A stretch of 64,000 bases of DNA. Origin: Pithys albifrons albifrons (lineage: Eukaryota; Chordata; Aves; Passeriformes; Thamnophilidae). The notes below the pieces were generated by a model, which saw only the letters and a list, made by a program, of their open reading frames with translations, ran no database searches and was not told where the DNA came from. A program made the position numbers and the translations under genes. Where the stretch lies: NCBI RefSeq assembly GCF_047495875.1, contig NC_092497.1:79267749-79331748 (forward strand), written 5' to 3'. This document shows positions 13,101 to 24,692 of the stretch, in pieces (the first letter of the stretch is position 1; each line of letters starts with the position of its first letter).

Positions 13101-14374
13101 GCTTGGCCCGAGAGAAGAAAAATACTTTTGTAAACCTCAGTGAAATTAGGTGACTTCTTCAGTTGCCCAGTCATGACAATTTTTCTCATATACTTTAATC
13201 CAACATGCAGTGTCATATCCAGCACACAGTGCTAAAAACTTTTAAGCAGGTGTGTTTTCTCCAGATGTATTCTGAGAGATATAAAAAAAAAACCAAAGCA
13301 GGATTCAGACCAATGCACATGTCAGAGAGGAACAGAGAAACACCAGATTCCCTGCACAGATGCATGGCACTGGCTGGAGAACAGTCAATTGAGGAACCTC
13401 CTGCCTGCTGTCTCACTCTGGACTACTAGGCTGTAATCTGATGATTTTTCAAAGGCATGTTTTAAAACCTGCATGTTTTAAATATTTACAGAAGCACGAA
13501 AACAGTTAACCAACTTTCTTGGGAAGATAGACATCTAAACCAGTCAGACTCCTCCTACCTATTGTCTAAGTCAACTGCTTAATTCTGGAATTTGTGAAGC
13601 TTGGACAAGGCTGCTGTGACCTGTCCTGCTCCTGGACCAATGTTGACAAAGTCCAATAGTGACAGAAATCCTCTCTTACCTTCTAACTGCCATTGCATTA
13701 ATCGACTATGAGAAGAATGTGAATACCAGATGCACAGTGAATACAAAAGAAAGCTACCCCAACAACACTCTACAGTATCTGCTTATAAAACTTACCTCTC
13801 TGGATTTTATTTTCTCTAATATCAAAGAGGCATCAGAGGTTTACTTAATTGGTAAGTTCATGTATATCCTGTACAATATCTGTTACTTTCACCTCTTCTT
13901 TCTTAGCTTCAGGTCTAAGAATGCACACAGAGTAAAGGGGCAAGGATGACAAAATATAGGCAAAATGTACCAGGATTACTTGTGTGAGGGTAAGAGCTGA
14001 CTGCTACTTTTATTTACAACTCTCCCACACATGAACAACAGCACACAGAGCATCAAGGCAAAATTTGATTGCTGCAGGTAAGTAACACGTCAGACCCCCC
14101 CAAAGGTTTACACTTTGTCAGTTATTTTGCCTATTCTGCTCTGGTCTCTGCTAACAATATTAAGCAGGTGTTTACAAGAACTTGGCAAACTAGAGATGAG
14201 AGTTGTTATACAAGCAGGTTCTGGTAAGCAGCTCTGAGACTTGCTTATGAAGTAAACAACGGCCGAGGTCCAGAAATACATGTTCTGGTCTGATGATCCT
14301 GGACACTGAAGTTCCCTCCTGAAATTATATCGTTGCAAATGTTTATGGAAGGTATTATCTATATATAACATGAA
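10173..14374. other. Background DNA with two weak open segments
   Basis: No repeat family is recognised. There is a reverse-strand frame of 91 codons (12155-12430) and a forward frame ending at a consensus splice donor (13659-13851). Both are discussed as findings rather than called as genes. Confidence 0.4.
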
Positions 14375-14458
14375 AAAAGCCAACCAACCAAACAAGAACA
14401 ACAACAAAACCACACCAAAAAACAAAACAAACAAAAAAAAACCCTAAAAACAAAAAAG
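14375..14458. repeat. A-rich low-complexity tract
   Basis: This is a run of CCAACCAACCAAACAAGAAC-type sequence followed by nearly pure A with scattered C. It accounts for the K- and N-rich frames here in one direction and the F- and L-rich frame (14108-14434) in the other. Confidence 0.85.
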
Positions 14459-15870
14459 GGAAATTTTGGCTAGATGTGTTTACTCGGAAGAGAAAATTAC
14501 TCAACTTCTGAGTCAAATGGCAATGAAGCAGTTATGTTGCTCTTCAGTACCACAGTGTTTATCACCATCGCTGCATCATGTCTGGGCATCAACCTCTCTT
14601 TATAATACCGTATTATTTTAATAGTCACCCAGCAAATTTTATTTGTTTGTAATTTCCAAAGCCACAAGAGTTGGAGTTGGTTTTCCAAAAATAGAGCAAT
14701 CAGTTTTACCTGTGATATGTTGTTTTCTTTTTCCAATGCCACATACATATAAGAGTTCTAAAGCTCTGAGAACACATTACCTTTGTTATCACGTGTGGAG
14801 GGAAGAGTTGATTTCTGTGTTTTCATATGATACAAGGTGAAACAACACATGACAGAATGTTAATAGGTACTGTTTTCAAGGAGTTAATGAATTCACCACT
14901 ATTTGGAAATAGCTGGAATTTTCCTTTACAGAGAAATGCTGCAGCTGCTAGGTTTTGCACAGTGTTTTCTGCTGTAAAGCAGACTGCAGAAAAAATAAAT
15001 AAGCAAATATGAACCCCAGAAAGCATCCATCTGATGGCTGCTGCTTTTACTACTTGGGGTCTGAAAAATTACAACAAAGGAAGGTTAAAATAATCAGCAG
15101 TGGTATAAGTACTATTTAAGCCAGCAGTCACATATGGTATATTAACAATGTAGATGGATTTAATGAAAACTGAGATCAGTGCATGCATCTGTCATCAGCC
15201 AAAATTACAAAATATTTTCCTCAGAAAATGAAATATAATGATGTAAGTGCTCATCTGTAATAGAGTTATAACAACTCCAAATGGTAAAACTACTGCTGGT
15301 CTAATGTATTTTGTCAGCTAACACTAACCAAACAGACAATTCCTAAGACAATTGCCTTGAAGAGAACAGATTGTGTGGTAGCTCATAATCAAGCACATAT
15401 CCTTAGATTAACAGCTCCAAAGCACCGCATACTTCTGTAAGTCATCCTGTAATGCAAACCAAGTGTGATTTGTCACACCATTTTAGCCTCCATTACAGAT
15501 AAAATAGCAGTGTGGAATTTTTCAAGCTTCATAGGAAGATTATTAAAATGGGTAATACTAGCATGCATTTTAAAGAAAATGCTCATCACTTGCCAAGTCA
15601 TGCTCTTTGAGGTATCTGCCAGTGTGGGAGGGATGCATGCTTTTGAGAGGACCTGTGTTTCATGGTCATCTCAGGCAGGGGGCTGCAAAGTTCATTAAAT
15701 GATCTTATCTTGCTGCTGGTTCTGTTCAAAATAGCCTTGATACGATGAAGGATTTATGTTACCCCCACTTCAAATAAAAAGTACTGAGGGATGCATTTCA
15801 TTACTGCCCTGTGACACTGGAGAAGCCAGGGCTGCAGTGGTAATACTCCTCATTTGTTTGTGTCACACAG

Positions 15871-15904
15871 AGGATTTATTTGCAAGACGAGTCCAGCTCC
15901 AAAG
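15871..15904 (+). CDS. Candidate short internal exon of an unrecognised gene
   Basis: This 34-base segment lies between a good acceptor (GTTTGTGTCACACAG) and a good donor (GTAAGG at 15905). In the frame that joins the next candidate exon it reads as 1+2 bases, then DLFARRVQLQ, leaving two bases AG. Joined to the first base G of the exon at 19822, these make an arginine codon, and the product runs on as RFMATVLKW. The segment upstream (ending 13851 at a GTAAGT donor) leaves one base G that would complete GAG (E) with the first AG here, giving EVYLI-E-DLFARR. The phases therefore fit on both sides, but all three frames of so short a piece are open. I see a basic amphipathic stretch and no known domain. 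It could be chance. Confidence 0.35.
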
Positions 15905-16844
15905 GTAAGGAAGTATTTGGGGTTTGTAGCAAGTTTTCCATAATAATGACATCAAAAATGTGTTTGTTCTCTAATTCTCACAAAAGTATGTTCCAGGAAA
16001 GATGAGAGTGTGAGGAAAATGCCAGGGAAGAGTGCCCAGTTTAGCAGAATTCTAGGGAAGCTGAGTAGCACTGATACAGAAAAAATTTTTATGGATAATT
16101 TTCAAGCCATAATCCTGAATAAAACACCAGGGGCTATGACTGTACATTCTTAACTGATGGGCTAAATTGTAGCCAAGGTTACACACACACTCATCTCTCA
16201 AAGGTTTTTTAACAGTGATCTGCTGCTGAGAAGCTTTTCAATTCAATGCTAGACACTTTCACATGAATCAGAATAGGTTTCTCTTGCATGTTTTCTCTGA
16301 ATTGGATGATCTAGAGAAGAACATGAGCCTTAGGCAAGATTCATCTTCTTTGACCCTACACTATCAAGTCTTCCTGTACCCAAAAATCAAACAACAAAGC
16401 AAAGTGTGTTCAAAGATCCTTAACTAATAAATATTAATTTATTCTATGTACTTGATATTATGAATGCAGTAGTTCATAGGAGCAGACTTCAAATATATCT
16501 GGCAGTGGGGAAGACCTAATGATCAGAAATAATATTTGATCTCAAGAGCAAACTACAGCCACTTTAAATATGCCTTAGGTACTGAAAATTTAAAGTCGAT
16601 AAAAGTTGAATAAATCTATAGAAAGCACAGGAAAGGCATTTGGACATTCTGTATTGCACGATTCTTATGAATGCTTGTTCTCTTGAAGCTCACCTCTGTG
16701 TAACCGATACCACACTCCTGATGTGTGTGCTGGGGGCAGAATGTATGGGAATGCAGGAAGACACTACAGAGAGTCAGGTGCAGGAAGGGGGAAAAGCTGG
16801 GGAGCAGAGGGGCAATGAAAAGATTATCTAGTAAGACTGCATGA
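15905..16844. other. Background DNA, probable intron
   Basis: AT-rich sequence with no repeat family or coding signal recognised. If the candidate gene is real, this is intronic. Confidence 0.35.
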
Positions 16845-17309
16845 GTGGAGTTTTGGGCAACACAATAAAAAAAGGTATTAAGCTGTTAGACAGCATCCCA
16901 GGGAAGGTCATAAGGACAGTGAAGAGTCTGGAGGCAAAGCTTTATGAGTAGGGACTGAGTTCACTTGGTTTGAGGGAAGATCCCGTTCCCACCTTTAATA
17001 TCCTCAGGAGGAGAAGTGGAGGAGCAGGCACTGATCTCTTCACTCTAGTGACCAATGATAGGACTCAAGGAAATGGCCTGAAGCTGAGGTTTAAGTCAGA
17101 TATCACTGAAAAATTCTTCACCCTGAGAGCGTTTGAGCACTGGAACAGGCTCCCCAGGGAATTGGTCACAGCACCAAGCCTGGTGGAATTCAAGAAGTGT
17201 TTGGTAAATGCTCTCAGGCACACGTTGTGATCCTTGGAGGTGTCAGGAGTTGGACTTAATGATCCTGATGGGTCCTTTCCAACTCAATATATTCTATGAT
17301 TCTATGAAA
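16845..17309 (+). mobile_element. CR1 LINE 3'-end fragment
   Basis: This is a forward CR1, 5'-truncated, with a clean 3' end (ATATTCTATGATTCTATGAA). The frame at 16970-17230 encodes the C-terminal end of CR1 ORF2: GTDLFTLVTNDRTQGNGLKL, then EKFFTLRAFEHWNRLPREL and TAPSLVEFKKCLVNALRH. These are hallmark segments of the family. No RT catalytic region is present, so the copy is inert. The tail 'GTTGGACTTAATGATCC' also fits CR1. Confidence 0.95.
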
Positions 17310-19821
17310 TACAGCTCCAGCAGGAAGTGAAGTGAGATTTTCCAGATAGAATAGCAGAGCTGTGGAAATCAGCCAGAAAGCAGAGGTTCAAATCAGTCAG
17401 GTTGGGCTGGAGGACTGGTATGGGAGGTTTAGAGTAGTGTGTAGCAATAAGATGCAAAACCCACATAGCTACCACAGCCCTTGCCTTAATACATTTCTTT
17501 GTTATAAAGGTATCATAGGAGTAGAGATCCAAATTTTGTTACAGTGCGAAGCATATGAAGAACAGCTATTCTCTGTATCAGAAAAATGGACTCAGACCCA
17601 TGAATTTTTCACAGAAAAGCAATCATAGACTGTGGGAATCAGAAACAAGAATGGTTGAATAGAGACTTCTACAAAGTGCCTGACAGTAAACATTTCAACT
17701 TACATATTAAAACTGTTTAACTTGCCTGTTAGAATTGATTTGTTAGATAGACACACATCTGTAACTCCTACTAATATTGCTCAGCCACATGTCAGTATGG
17801 TTGTCATTTTCACTAATCAAAAAATCCCATTACATTGAAAAGGCCAATTAATTGATTGAAGTTTATACACAGAGAAGGACCTCCTGACCGATCACACATC
17901 CTGGTAAGAGAATGTCCTTCAAATTCTGTGAAACTAGGAAATGCAGCTGGCAGAATAAATCACTTTCCTAGAACTCCTCATTTCATTGCAAACTCGAGAC
18001 AATAGTGCTTACAAAGGAAAAGCATAAATTGGTAGTCTGTAATTCTGAACTGCAAATAAAAATAGAGCAGTACATTATACATGCAAAGCCACCCATCTTT
18101 GCTGATGAGATACACTAATGAATTTTTCAGAGACCAGCACAATGTTAGGGACATGTGTGCACCAGAAGGCCATACCAGCCTTACCCCATCCTCAGGCTGG
18201 TGCTCCAGATCATCTCTTCCTGTAACTGCTCATCAACAAGGCGGTCAGAGCAAGCTGTGAGAAACCTCTCCCCCAAGCTGCTCATGAGCAGTTCCAAGGC
18301 TCAGGCCATTCATGAGATAAACTGAACTATGCAACCTGTCACACAAACTGAAGGGTACAGAGAATTCAACCAAACTTTCTTTTCCAGAAGAATCTAACTT
18401 AGAGTCTAACCTAGAGTCTGGAGTCCTAAGTCAGACTTCAAACTACTAGTATGCTTTCCCAGGGAAGATCTCAAAGGAGACTTCAGTCAGCCCTTCGAGA
18501 TGTGACTTGCTGCCAGCTGCAGAAGCAGAAAATAAATGACACATCCAAGAAGCAAGGAAAAAGAGGGAAATCACGGCTGTAAATACTAGTCCTATTTTCT
18601 AAAAGCAAAGTAGGGTTCTGTTGGTTTAGCAACAAACATAATTGTTAGCATGGATAGTGTACTCTTTTATATATATTGCAATTTTTTGTTAATCCAAAGC
18701 ATTTATATAATAAGCATGGTCACAAAGCAAGGTCCATGAAAAGCCAGATGAATAAATGTTTTCATTATTTCTAGGGATATTTCTGAAAACTCTGACCAAC
18801 TGTGCATTGCAAGAAGCACAAGAAGGGAGAAAAATATAGCTCTCTTTAATGTAGATGCTTTGTAAATTTTAAAAAACATTTCATGTAACAATCTGTGTTT
18901 CACTACTGGAAGAAAAAACTCACTTTTTTTTACACAGCCTTTTCTAGCTAAGAAACTTTTGACTCCCAGTCCTCTCCATGAAAAAGTGTGTTTCTGGTGG
19001 TAATGGTTTCTTACAGAACCAGTGAGTTGCAGCCTCAAGCTATTGATTCTTTTCTTACAAAAAAGTCAAGATGTCAGATCGAATTGATCTTATGTTCCTC
19101 TTTTGTTCTATCAACATAATTTTTGAGTTCCAGCTAATAGTGATACTATTTACAGCTTCCATAACTTTGTAAGATCTCCTTTAGAAAATTGAGTCTAAAT
19201 AATATCAACCTGCTCTAAAATTATTAAATCAAAAATAAGCAATCATCTTCATCATCTCTTGGATAAAACCTTCATAGAGTTTATCATGTTATTCCTTTTG
19301 TTTGCGAGCTCTGCATTTCTTCACTGGCTTGCAAACAAGGCTCTGCCAGAGAAATTACCAGACAGAACCTCTCTGTTATTGTCCTCTGGAAGAATTGGCA
19401 CTGGAGATTTAAATAAAGCTTAGTTCTAGTTGTAGCAGGGTAGTTTAAGTCAGAACTAACTGTAAGATCCGTAAAAGTGCATTACAACTGCCTATGTGCT
19501 ATGTGTATATTTCTCCCCAGCATACATAGGGATTATTTGTTCAGGCTGATTTGGAGGCTGCTTCCATGAAGTCTTTGCATTCTCCCCTTTCCCCTATGAA
19601 ATGAGGTCCCTTATCCTATCTACTTTGGATGTGACTTCAATACATGAAATGAAACTGTTTCCAGGTGATAACTTCTACTGAAAACCCGCAATACAGGCTT
19701 ACATCCTGTTACTCTCCTCTGAAAAAAGCTGAAGTAGGAGGGAAAATAAGGCGTCTCTGTCACTGAGAGCTAGTGAAACACTGATAGACTAGGTTTGATA
19801 TTCCTGATTACTCACACACAG
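17310..19821. other. Background DNA, probable intron
   Basis: No gene or repeat family is recognised. The reverse frame at 18703-19038 (111 codons) has no domain and no context and is judged chance. Confidence 0.35.
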
Positions 19822-19990
19822 GTTTATGGCAACAGTTTTGAAATGGACGGCAGGACAGAGGTGGATTAAAACATCTATGCACATCATGCATAAAGGCAAA
19901 AAGAACCAGGTGAATTACTTCCGTGGAGTTACTGTGCAGATCCTACAATCTCCAGATGAAAAGGCTGAAACAGACAGTTTGAAATTGAAG
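19822..19990 (+). CDS. Candidate exon, basic protein segment, unrecognised gene
   Basis: This is a 169-base open segment between an acceptor (GATTACTCACACACAG) and a donor (AAG|GTAATT). Read with the upstream exon it gives R-FMATVLKWTAGQRWIKTS and continues to KGKKNQVNYFRGVTVQIL, then SPDEKAETDSLKLK, ending in phase 0. There is also an in-frame ATG at 19826, so it could be a first coding exon. The composition (K, R, W, Q, E, T) is unlike the F-, L-, S- and C-rich frames that AT-rich noise gives here. The first part looks like a basic helix with an R-x-x-Q-x-Q-R-F pattern. That loosely recalls IQ-like or ciliary-protein basic segments, but this is only an impression and I do not recognise the gene. 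Confidence 0.4.
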
Positions 19991-22558
19991 GTAATTTAGG
20001 ATAGGGTGATTCTACAGTTCAGAGAAGCAAATGCTGGCACATTTACATGCTGTTGTTTATCAAGGTCTTATAAGAATCAGTAAAGTAATGATGCACAAAT
20101 TCTATGCTCAGTAACTCTGATACATATTTGAGTGTTCTCCAGCATGATGAGGAATGAAGACAAAGGGGAATAATAAGAACTCTGAGGAAGAGAATATTCA
20201 ACACCAAGATAGCCATATGTTAACACAATGTAAAAGGTTATGAAAGAAGGATAGCTTGGACAATGCTATTAGTGTGCCTGGTCAAGCTCACACAAAGAAA
20301 ATATCATAGATAATAGACAGAGAAAAGCACTAATTCCTTTCCTTGTACCTCCCACAAGAAAAAAAAATACATCCCAAACCTGTAATGGGTAACATTATAC
20401 ACACTTTGTAGTCTCAACAGGGTTCTAACGTTCTTCTAAATACTGCCAGCACCAGATGTGAGGTAAATAGCATGGGAAACTAATTCTGAATATCTCTTTT
20501 ATTGGCTTTAAATTTTTTCTTTGGGATTTTTTGCTATGGGGGCATGTCACATCCATAAAGTACATTCAAGCCAGCATCAAGAATATATCCATAATACAAT
20601 CAAACCATGAGGCAGTGCATTTACAACCAGTGAAGGATATATGTATTCAGAAAGTATATGAATGGGCTCAATTATACCTTGTGGTAATGAGTTCCATAAC
20701 TTTATCTTCTTCAGGAGTGATATTTACCCTTATATATATAGAAAACATCCACATTATATTAAACAGGAATTCATAATCATTTGGAAGGATGAAGTTATTA
20801 TCCTTTGGTATCTTTTCTGATAAAGAAACCAGGAGACATTATTTTCTGGCAATTTATTTCAGAGCTCCGGGGATGTATGAGAATTTTGCTTTCTGCTCTC
20901 CAGAAAGAGTTATCCTCAGAGATTAACTCATAGAGTGGAAGTTCCACTAGTCTTACCCAGATGGCTGTCACCATATCTTTTTCATATATTTGTACTTTAC
21001 TCCTGGTACACAAAAGATTTGAAGGGTCGTAACTACCACCTGGGAAGAAATATTTGCCTTGGCACTGATGTACATGTGGATATTTATAGAATACATATAT
21101 TTTATGAAAATATATTCTTCTATTAACCAAACTTTTTGACCTGGACTTAATTATCCCATAGCACACCTGGAGATGTACTTGCAATTCACATTTCAGACTA
21201 ATGTCAACGTTTGCACATCCAGCTATAATTTGTTCAGGACCTGAAAATATGCTCAGTATTATTTTTTCTGCAAAAGTCAGGCTCAAGTACTGTACTTTTA
21301 TCATTTAGAGACCATGAGGTAATATATGGAGATTTTATAGGGAATCCCAGTGGAGTTATAGGGAAATCTGAGCAAGAAAGAGACCTCCTCAAAAGGGCTG
21401 GTTTTGCCTTCTGCTCACAGAGTCTTTATAATGTGTCTCTCAATTTTTCACAAAACAGGCAACTGAAATGATGTAAAGATTATCAGTTCTCAGTTTTGCA
21501 TTTTCTTATGATGCCTGGCAGAGGAATGGCTGCAGTTTCTTCAAGCTTTTCCAAACTAGCCTTGAGGGGCTTGTTTACTATCTCTCTATGGCTCTGATTA
21601 AAATAAATTATAAATAATTGGCAAGAAATCAAACAATTCATGAGAGAGTCCTAAATACTTGTTAAGAAATTAAATATTCTGGAAAATATTATAATGGCAT
21701 GTTCATGCAAAACAACCCAGCAATTTGAAAGGCAGGATGGATATATTAATCTCATATTTAATGAAGTTTTGAAAGTAATGAAATTATTTTCTAGCTTCAA
21801 TGTGGGATAGAGGGAATTGACTATTAGCCCATGAAAAGTAATCCTGAGACAGATATTCTTTCCCTAGGATAAGATTCATTCCCAAATTTATTTTTAAGAT
21901 GACATTAAATAAAGAGGAAAGTACAGAATTATCACAGATATATAAATGTATTCAATGAATTTTCTCTATTTGGAAAATGGCAGAAGAGGGAAAATTATTT
22001 AGTAAGTAAGGTGGCTCTTGTGAGTCAGCATCTTATGAAATTTTGTATATATTTTAATACATATAAATTTTCTCCATTTCCAAATAAAGACCAGGTGAGT
22101 GTTAGAATCATTAACAGCAATTCACTAGAACAATGGTCACTCCATCATCGTATGCACAGGAAAACAGTGAGGCCAAAAATCCAATTAGATATGCCAATTT
22201 TTATATTTTCTTTGATTTTGGAGTATAGTAAAAGGTATTTTAATCACTAAATTGGAGAATACAACAGAACCATCCTGATTGTGAACTTAAAGATCACAGT
22301 CAGATGGAGGTGAGAGATATTTCAGGTGAACTAGTAGGAAATCAGATCACTGTAGACAGCATACCGTCAAGTGTTAGAGCTAGGAAAGAAAAGTTTAAAT
22401 AGGGAGTCATGCCCAGTCTTATCCTGACCCTACTAAAAAAAGGACTGTGTGACCCAAATGCTGTGAAAATCCAAAACATCAAGAGTGTGTTTTAGCCATG
22501 AAAACAGTCAAGGACCCAGTAACTTGTCATATGGTTGTTTCAAATTTCTCCTTTAGAG
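19991..22558. other. Probable intron, with one long reverse-strand frame
   Basis: AT-rich sequence. The reverse frame at 20798-21304 is 168 codons long, the longest uninterrupted frame in the window, but I cannot match it to any family. No repeat family is recognised. Confidence 0.35.
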
Positions 22559-22705
22559 AAAATGAATAGCCAATATATGCGTCATGAAGTGCGGGGCTGT
22601 GAAACCAGTGACCTGAGGAACTTCTGGGAAAAGACAATTGAACAACAAACGCAGTATCTGCAAAATGAAAAAGAACGTCAGCAAAGAAGTGCTCTGACAA
22701 AGTGG
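22559..22705 (+). CDS. Candidate exon, charged helical segment, unrecognised gene
   Basis: This is a 147-base (49-codon) open segment after a polypyrimidine acceptor (CAAATTTCTCCTTTAGAG) and before the donor TGG|GTAATT. It starts and ends in phase 0, which matches the phase 0 end of the exon at 19822-19990. An alternative acceptor two bases upstream (TTTAG) would change the phase and imply a missing exon. The product contains RHEVRGCETSDLRNFWEKTI, then EQQTQYLQNEKERQQRSALTKW split over two lines of heptads. It is strongly polar with many E, Q, K and R, consistent with an alpha-helix or short coiled coil. A possible next exon is 25081-25113 (phase 0 to 0, GDSFVVTRMLR, good acceptor CACTTCCTTTTTAG, donor GTAATG). 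I do not recognise the protein. Confidence 0.5.
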
Positions 22706-24653
22706 GTAATTTGCATCCTGAAAGGTTATTTGAGTTTGCATTGTAATTTTTTTTCAAACAAAAGTGATACCTACACTTAAGTCATGCAATGAAATATCAA
22801 AGTAGTTTTGATTTATAAAAAATAATAAAGCCTCACAAATTGGCATGCTAATGCTAATGTGTCTAAGCTATGACTTCATAGCGTAGAATAATTCACTGGT
22901 TCTATAAATGGGTGCAAAACAAGGAACTTTCTGGACTTATCAGGACAACATATAACAGTGCAGACTTCTCTTGAACATGAAGGCTTATGTTCAGAGCAGA
23001 GCTAGCACAGATGTGCACCTGGCCCATATTTTCCTCTGTGGCCTTTTTTGCATAAGAATATAATTTAGATTATTTAAGACTGTTTAATTTGTGTAAGGTA
23101 AATTCATTATCAGATGGTCCAAGCACACTACCTAACTATGGCAACTGCATTCATAACCATATTTACCTCAGTCAGTCACATTTACCTTAATTATGCACAA
23201 TGAGAAAGACTGGTGTGAGGCCAGATCAGGACACTTTTACTTCTCATGAACTCTCTGTAAGTTGAAGGCATATGCAATGCAAAGATATATATAGATTTCA
23301 TATTTTACTTATTTATTATTGTTATTTTGGCTTGAGATCATTCAACAAGAAAGCAGTTTTTCAGCGTCTCCTTAGTACCTTTCTTTGCATTGATGCTTGA
23401 AAACTAAAAGCAAGGAGAGCCTTACATTAATAACCCTGGATGAAGGAATACTGGAATTAGTCTCTAGCATGTTTTATCCATTTGCCCCTAACTTAACTTC
23501 ATTTTTTTCAACTCCTCACTTGGGTATTTCCTCTCTTTTCTAGTTAAGTAATTCTTTCTGTGGTATCTAGATACTACCAAAAAGAAAACAAAGTGTGAAC
23601 TATCATCTAAAGATGTCTGCTATGGGTCTAATAGAAGTTTGAACATGAGCAATGTCTCTAAGCCAAATAGTGCTGAGGATGGGGACTGGGGAAATGCTGG
23701 GTGATGCAACCCAGCAGGTGGCAGCAGGCAATCTCCAGTGCAGATGACAAGTCACTGGCATAGAGGCAATGGAGAGGGGGCACATAGGCAATGATGAAAC
23801 ACAAAGCTCAGCTGAACCCTCATCAGGATTTAAGAGCTAGTCCTGAAGTGCCATCCAGCAAAGAACTCTAAAGGGGCAAGACAATTTGCATGACAACTGA
23901 GAAAATGCACCAGTGGGAAAGATGAAGAGTATAAATCTGTTCCCTGTAAAAATATGGGGACAAGCTGATCCATGTTTCTGTCCCTAGGCTCAGAAATGAA
24001 TGGATGGAGAGGCTGGAAAAACGGATAAAGATGTTGAGGACCCAAACTGAAGACCAATCTACCTGAAGATCCCACACTCATTACATGTTGGGCCAGGGGG
24101 CAGGGGGAAACGAGATTGATTTGCAGGAAAGTGTGATGGGGTGATGTAACAGCAGAAGTAATTTTACTTAGCACATTAATTGAGCTGTAATTAATTAGCT
24201 GTCATTGTTAGAAGTTTCATACGTGAAATATCAATCTTACTGCCTTTAAAATTATGTATCTGTCCATTTGATAAATGGAGAATGTAGTATTCTGAAGTAT
24301 TTAACATTAATAAATCATGGTTCACTGAGATGTAGATGACTGGGAAAAGAGTTTACTTTCACAGTTTTGCTCAACAAACGCATTTCCTCAACATTTTAGG
24401 TTTCAGTATAGACTGACTGTAATATAATGTATTTAGATTGTTTAATGAATAATGGAGATTTTGAATTTTAACACAGCAGAACCCAGCTCAAGCTCAGGAA
24501 GACAGGGCATGCACAGGCAATGCCACCACATCCCACATCACTAGTGAAGCCCAAATTGGTGGAAAATACAGAGCCTAGCTGCCATATTAAAAGTCTGTGA
24601 AGTTGTTAATATATATCCTGATAAACAGTCTCTGTGGGACACCTACAAGAGCT
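22706..24653. other. Background DNA, probable intron
   Basis: No gene or repeat is recognised. The overlapping reverse frames at 23603-24174 lack domains and are judged chance. Confidence 0.35.
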
Positions 24654-24692
24654 ATTTAATTTAATTAATTTAATTTAATTTAATTTAATTAA
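24654..24692. repeat. (TTTAA)n microsatellite
   Basis: This is a short, almost perfect pentanucleotide array of TTTAA with one shortened unit (TTAATTAATT). The sequence is self-complementary at the TTAA steps. Confidence 0.9.

Noticed and set aside
14108..14434. 108-codon reverse frame with an F/L-rich start
   Set aside because: Its start is the complement of the A-rich tract; the remainder has no domain.
18703..19038. 111-codon reverse frame
   Set aside because: No domain, no splice context, composition typical of noise.
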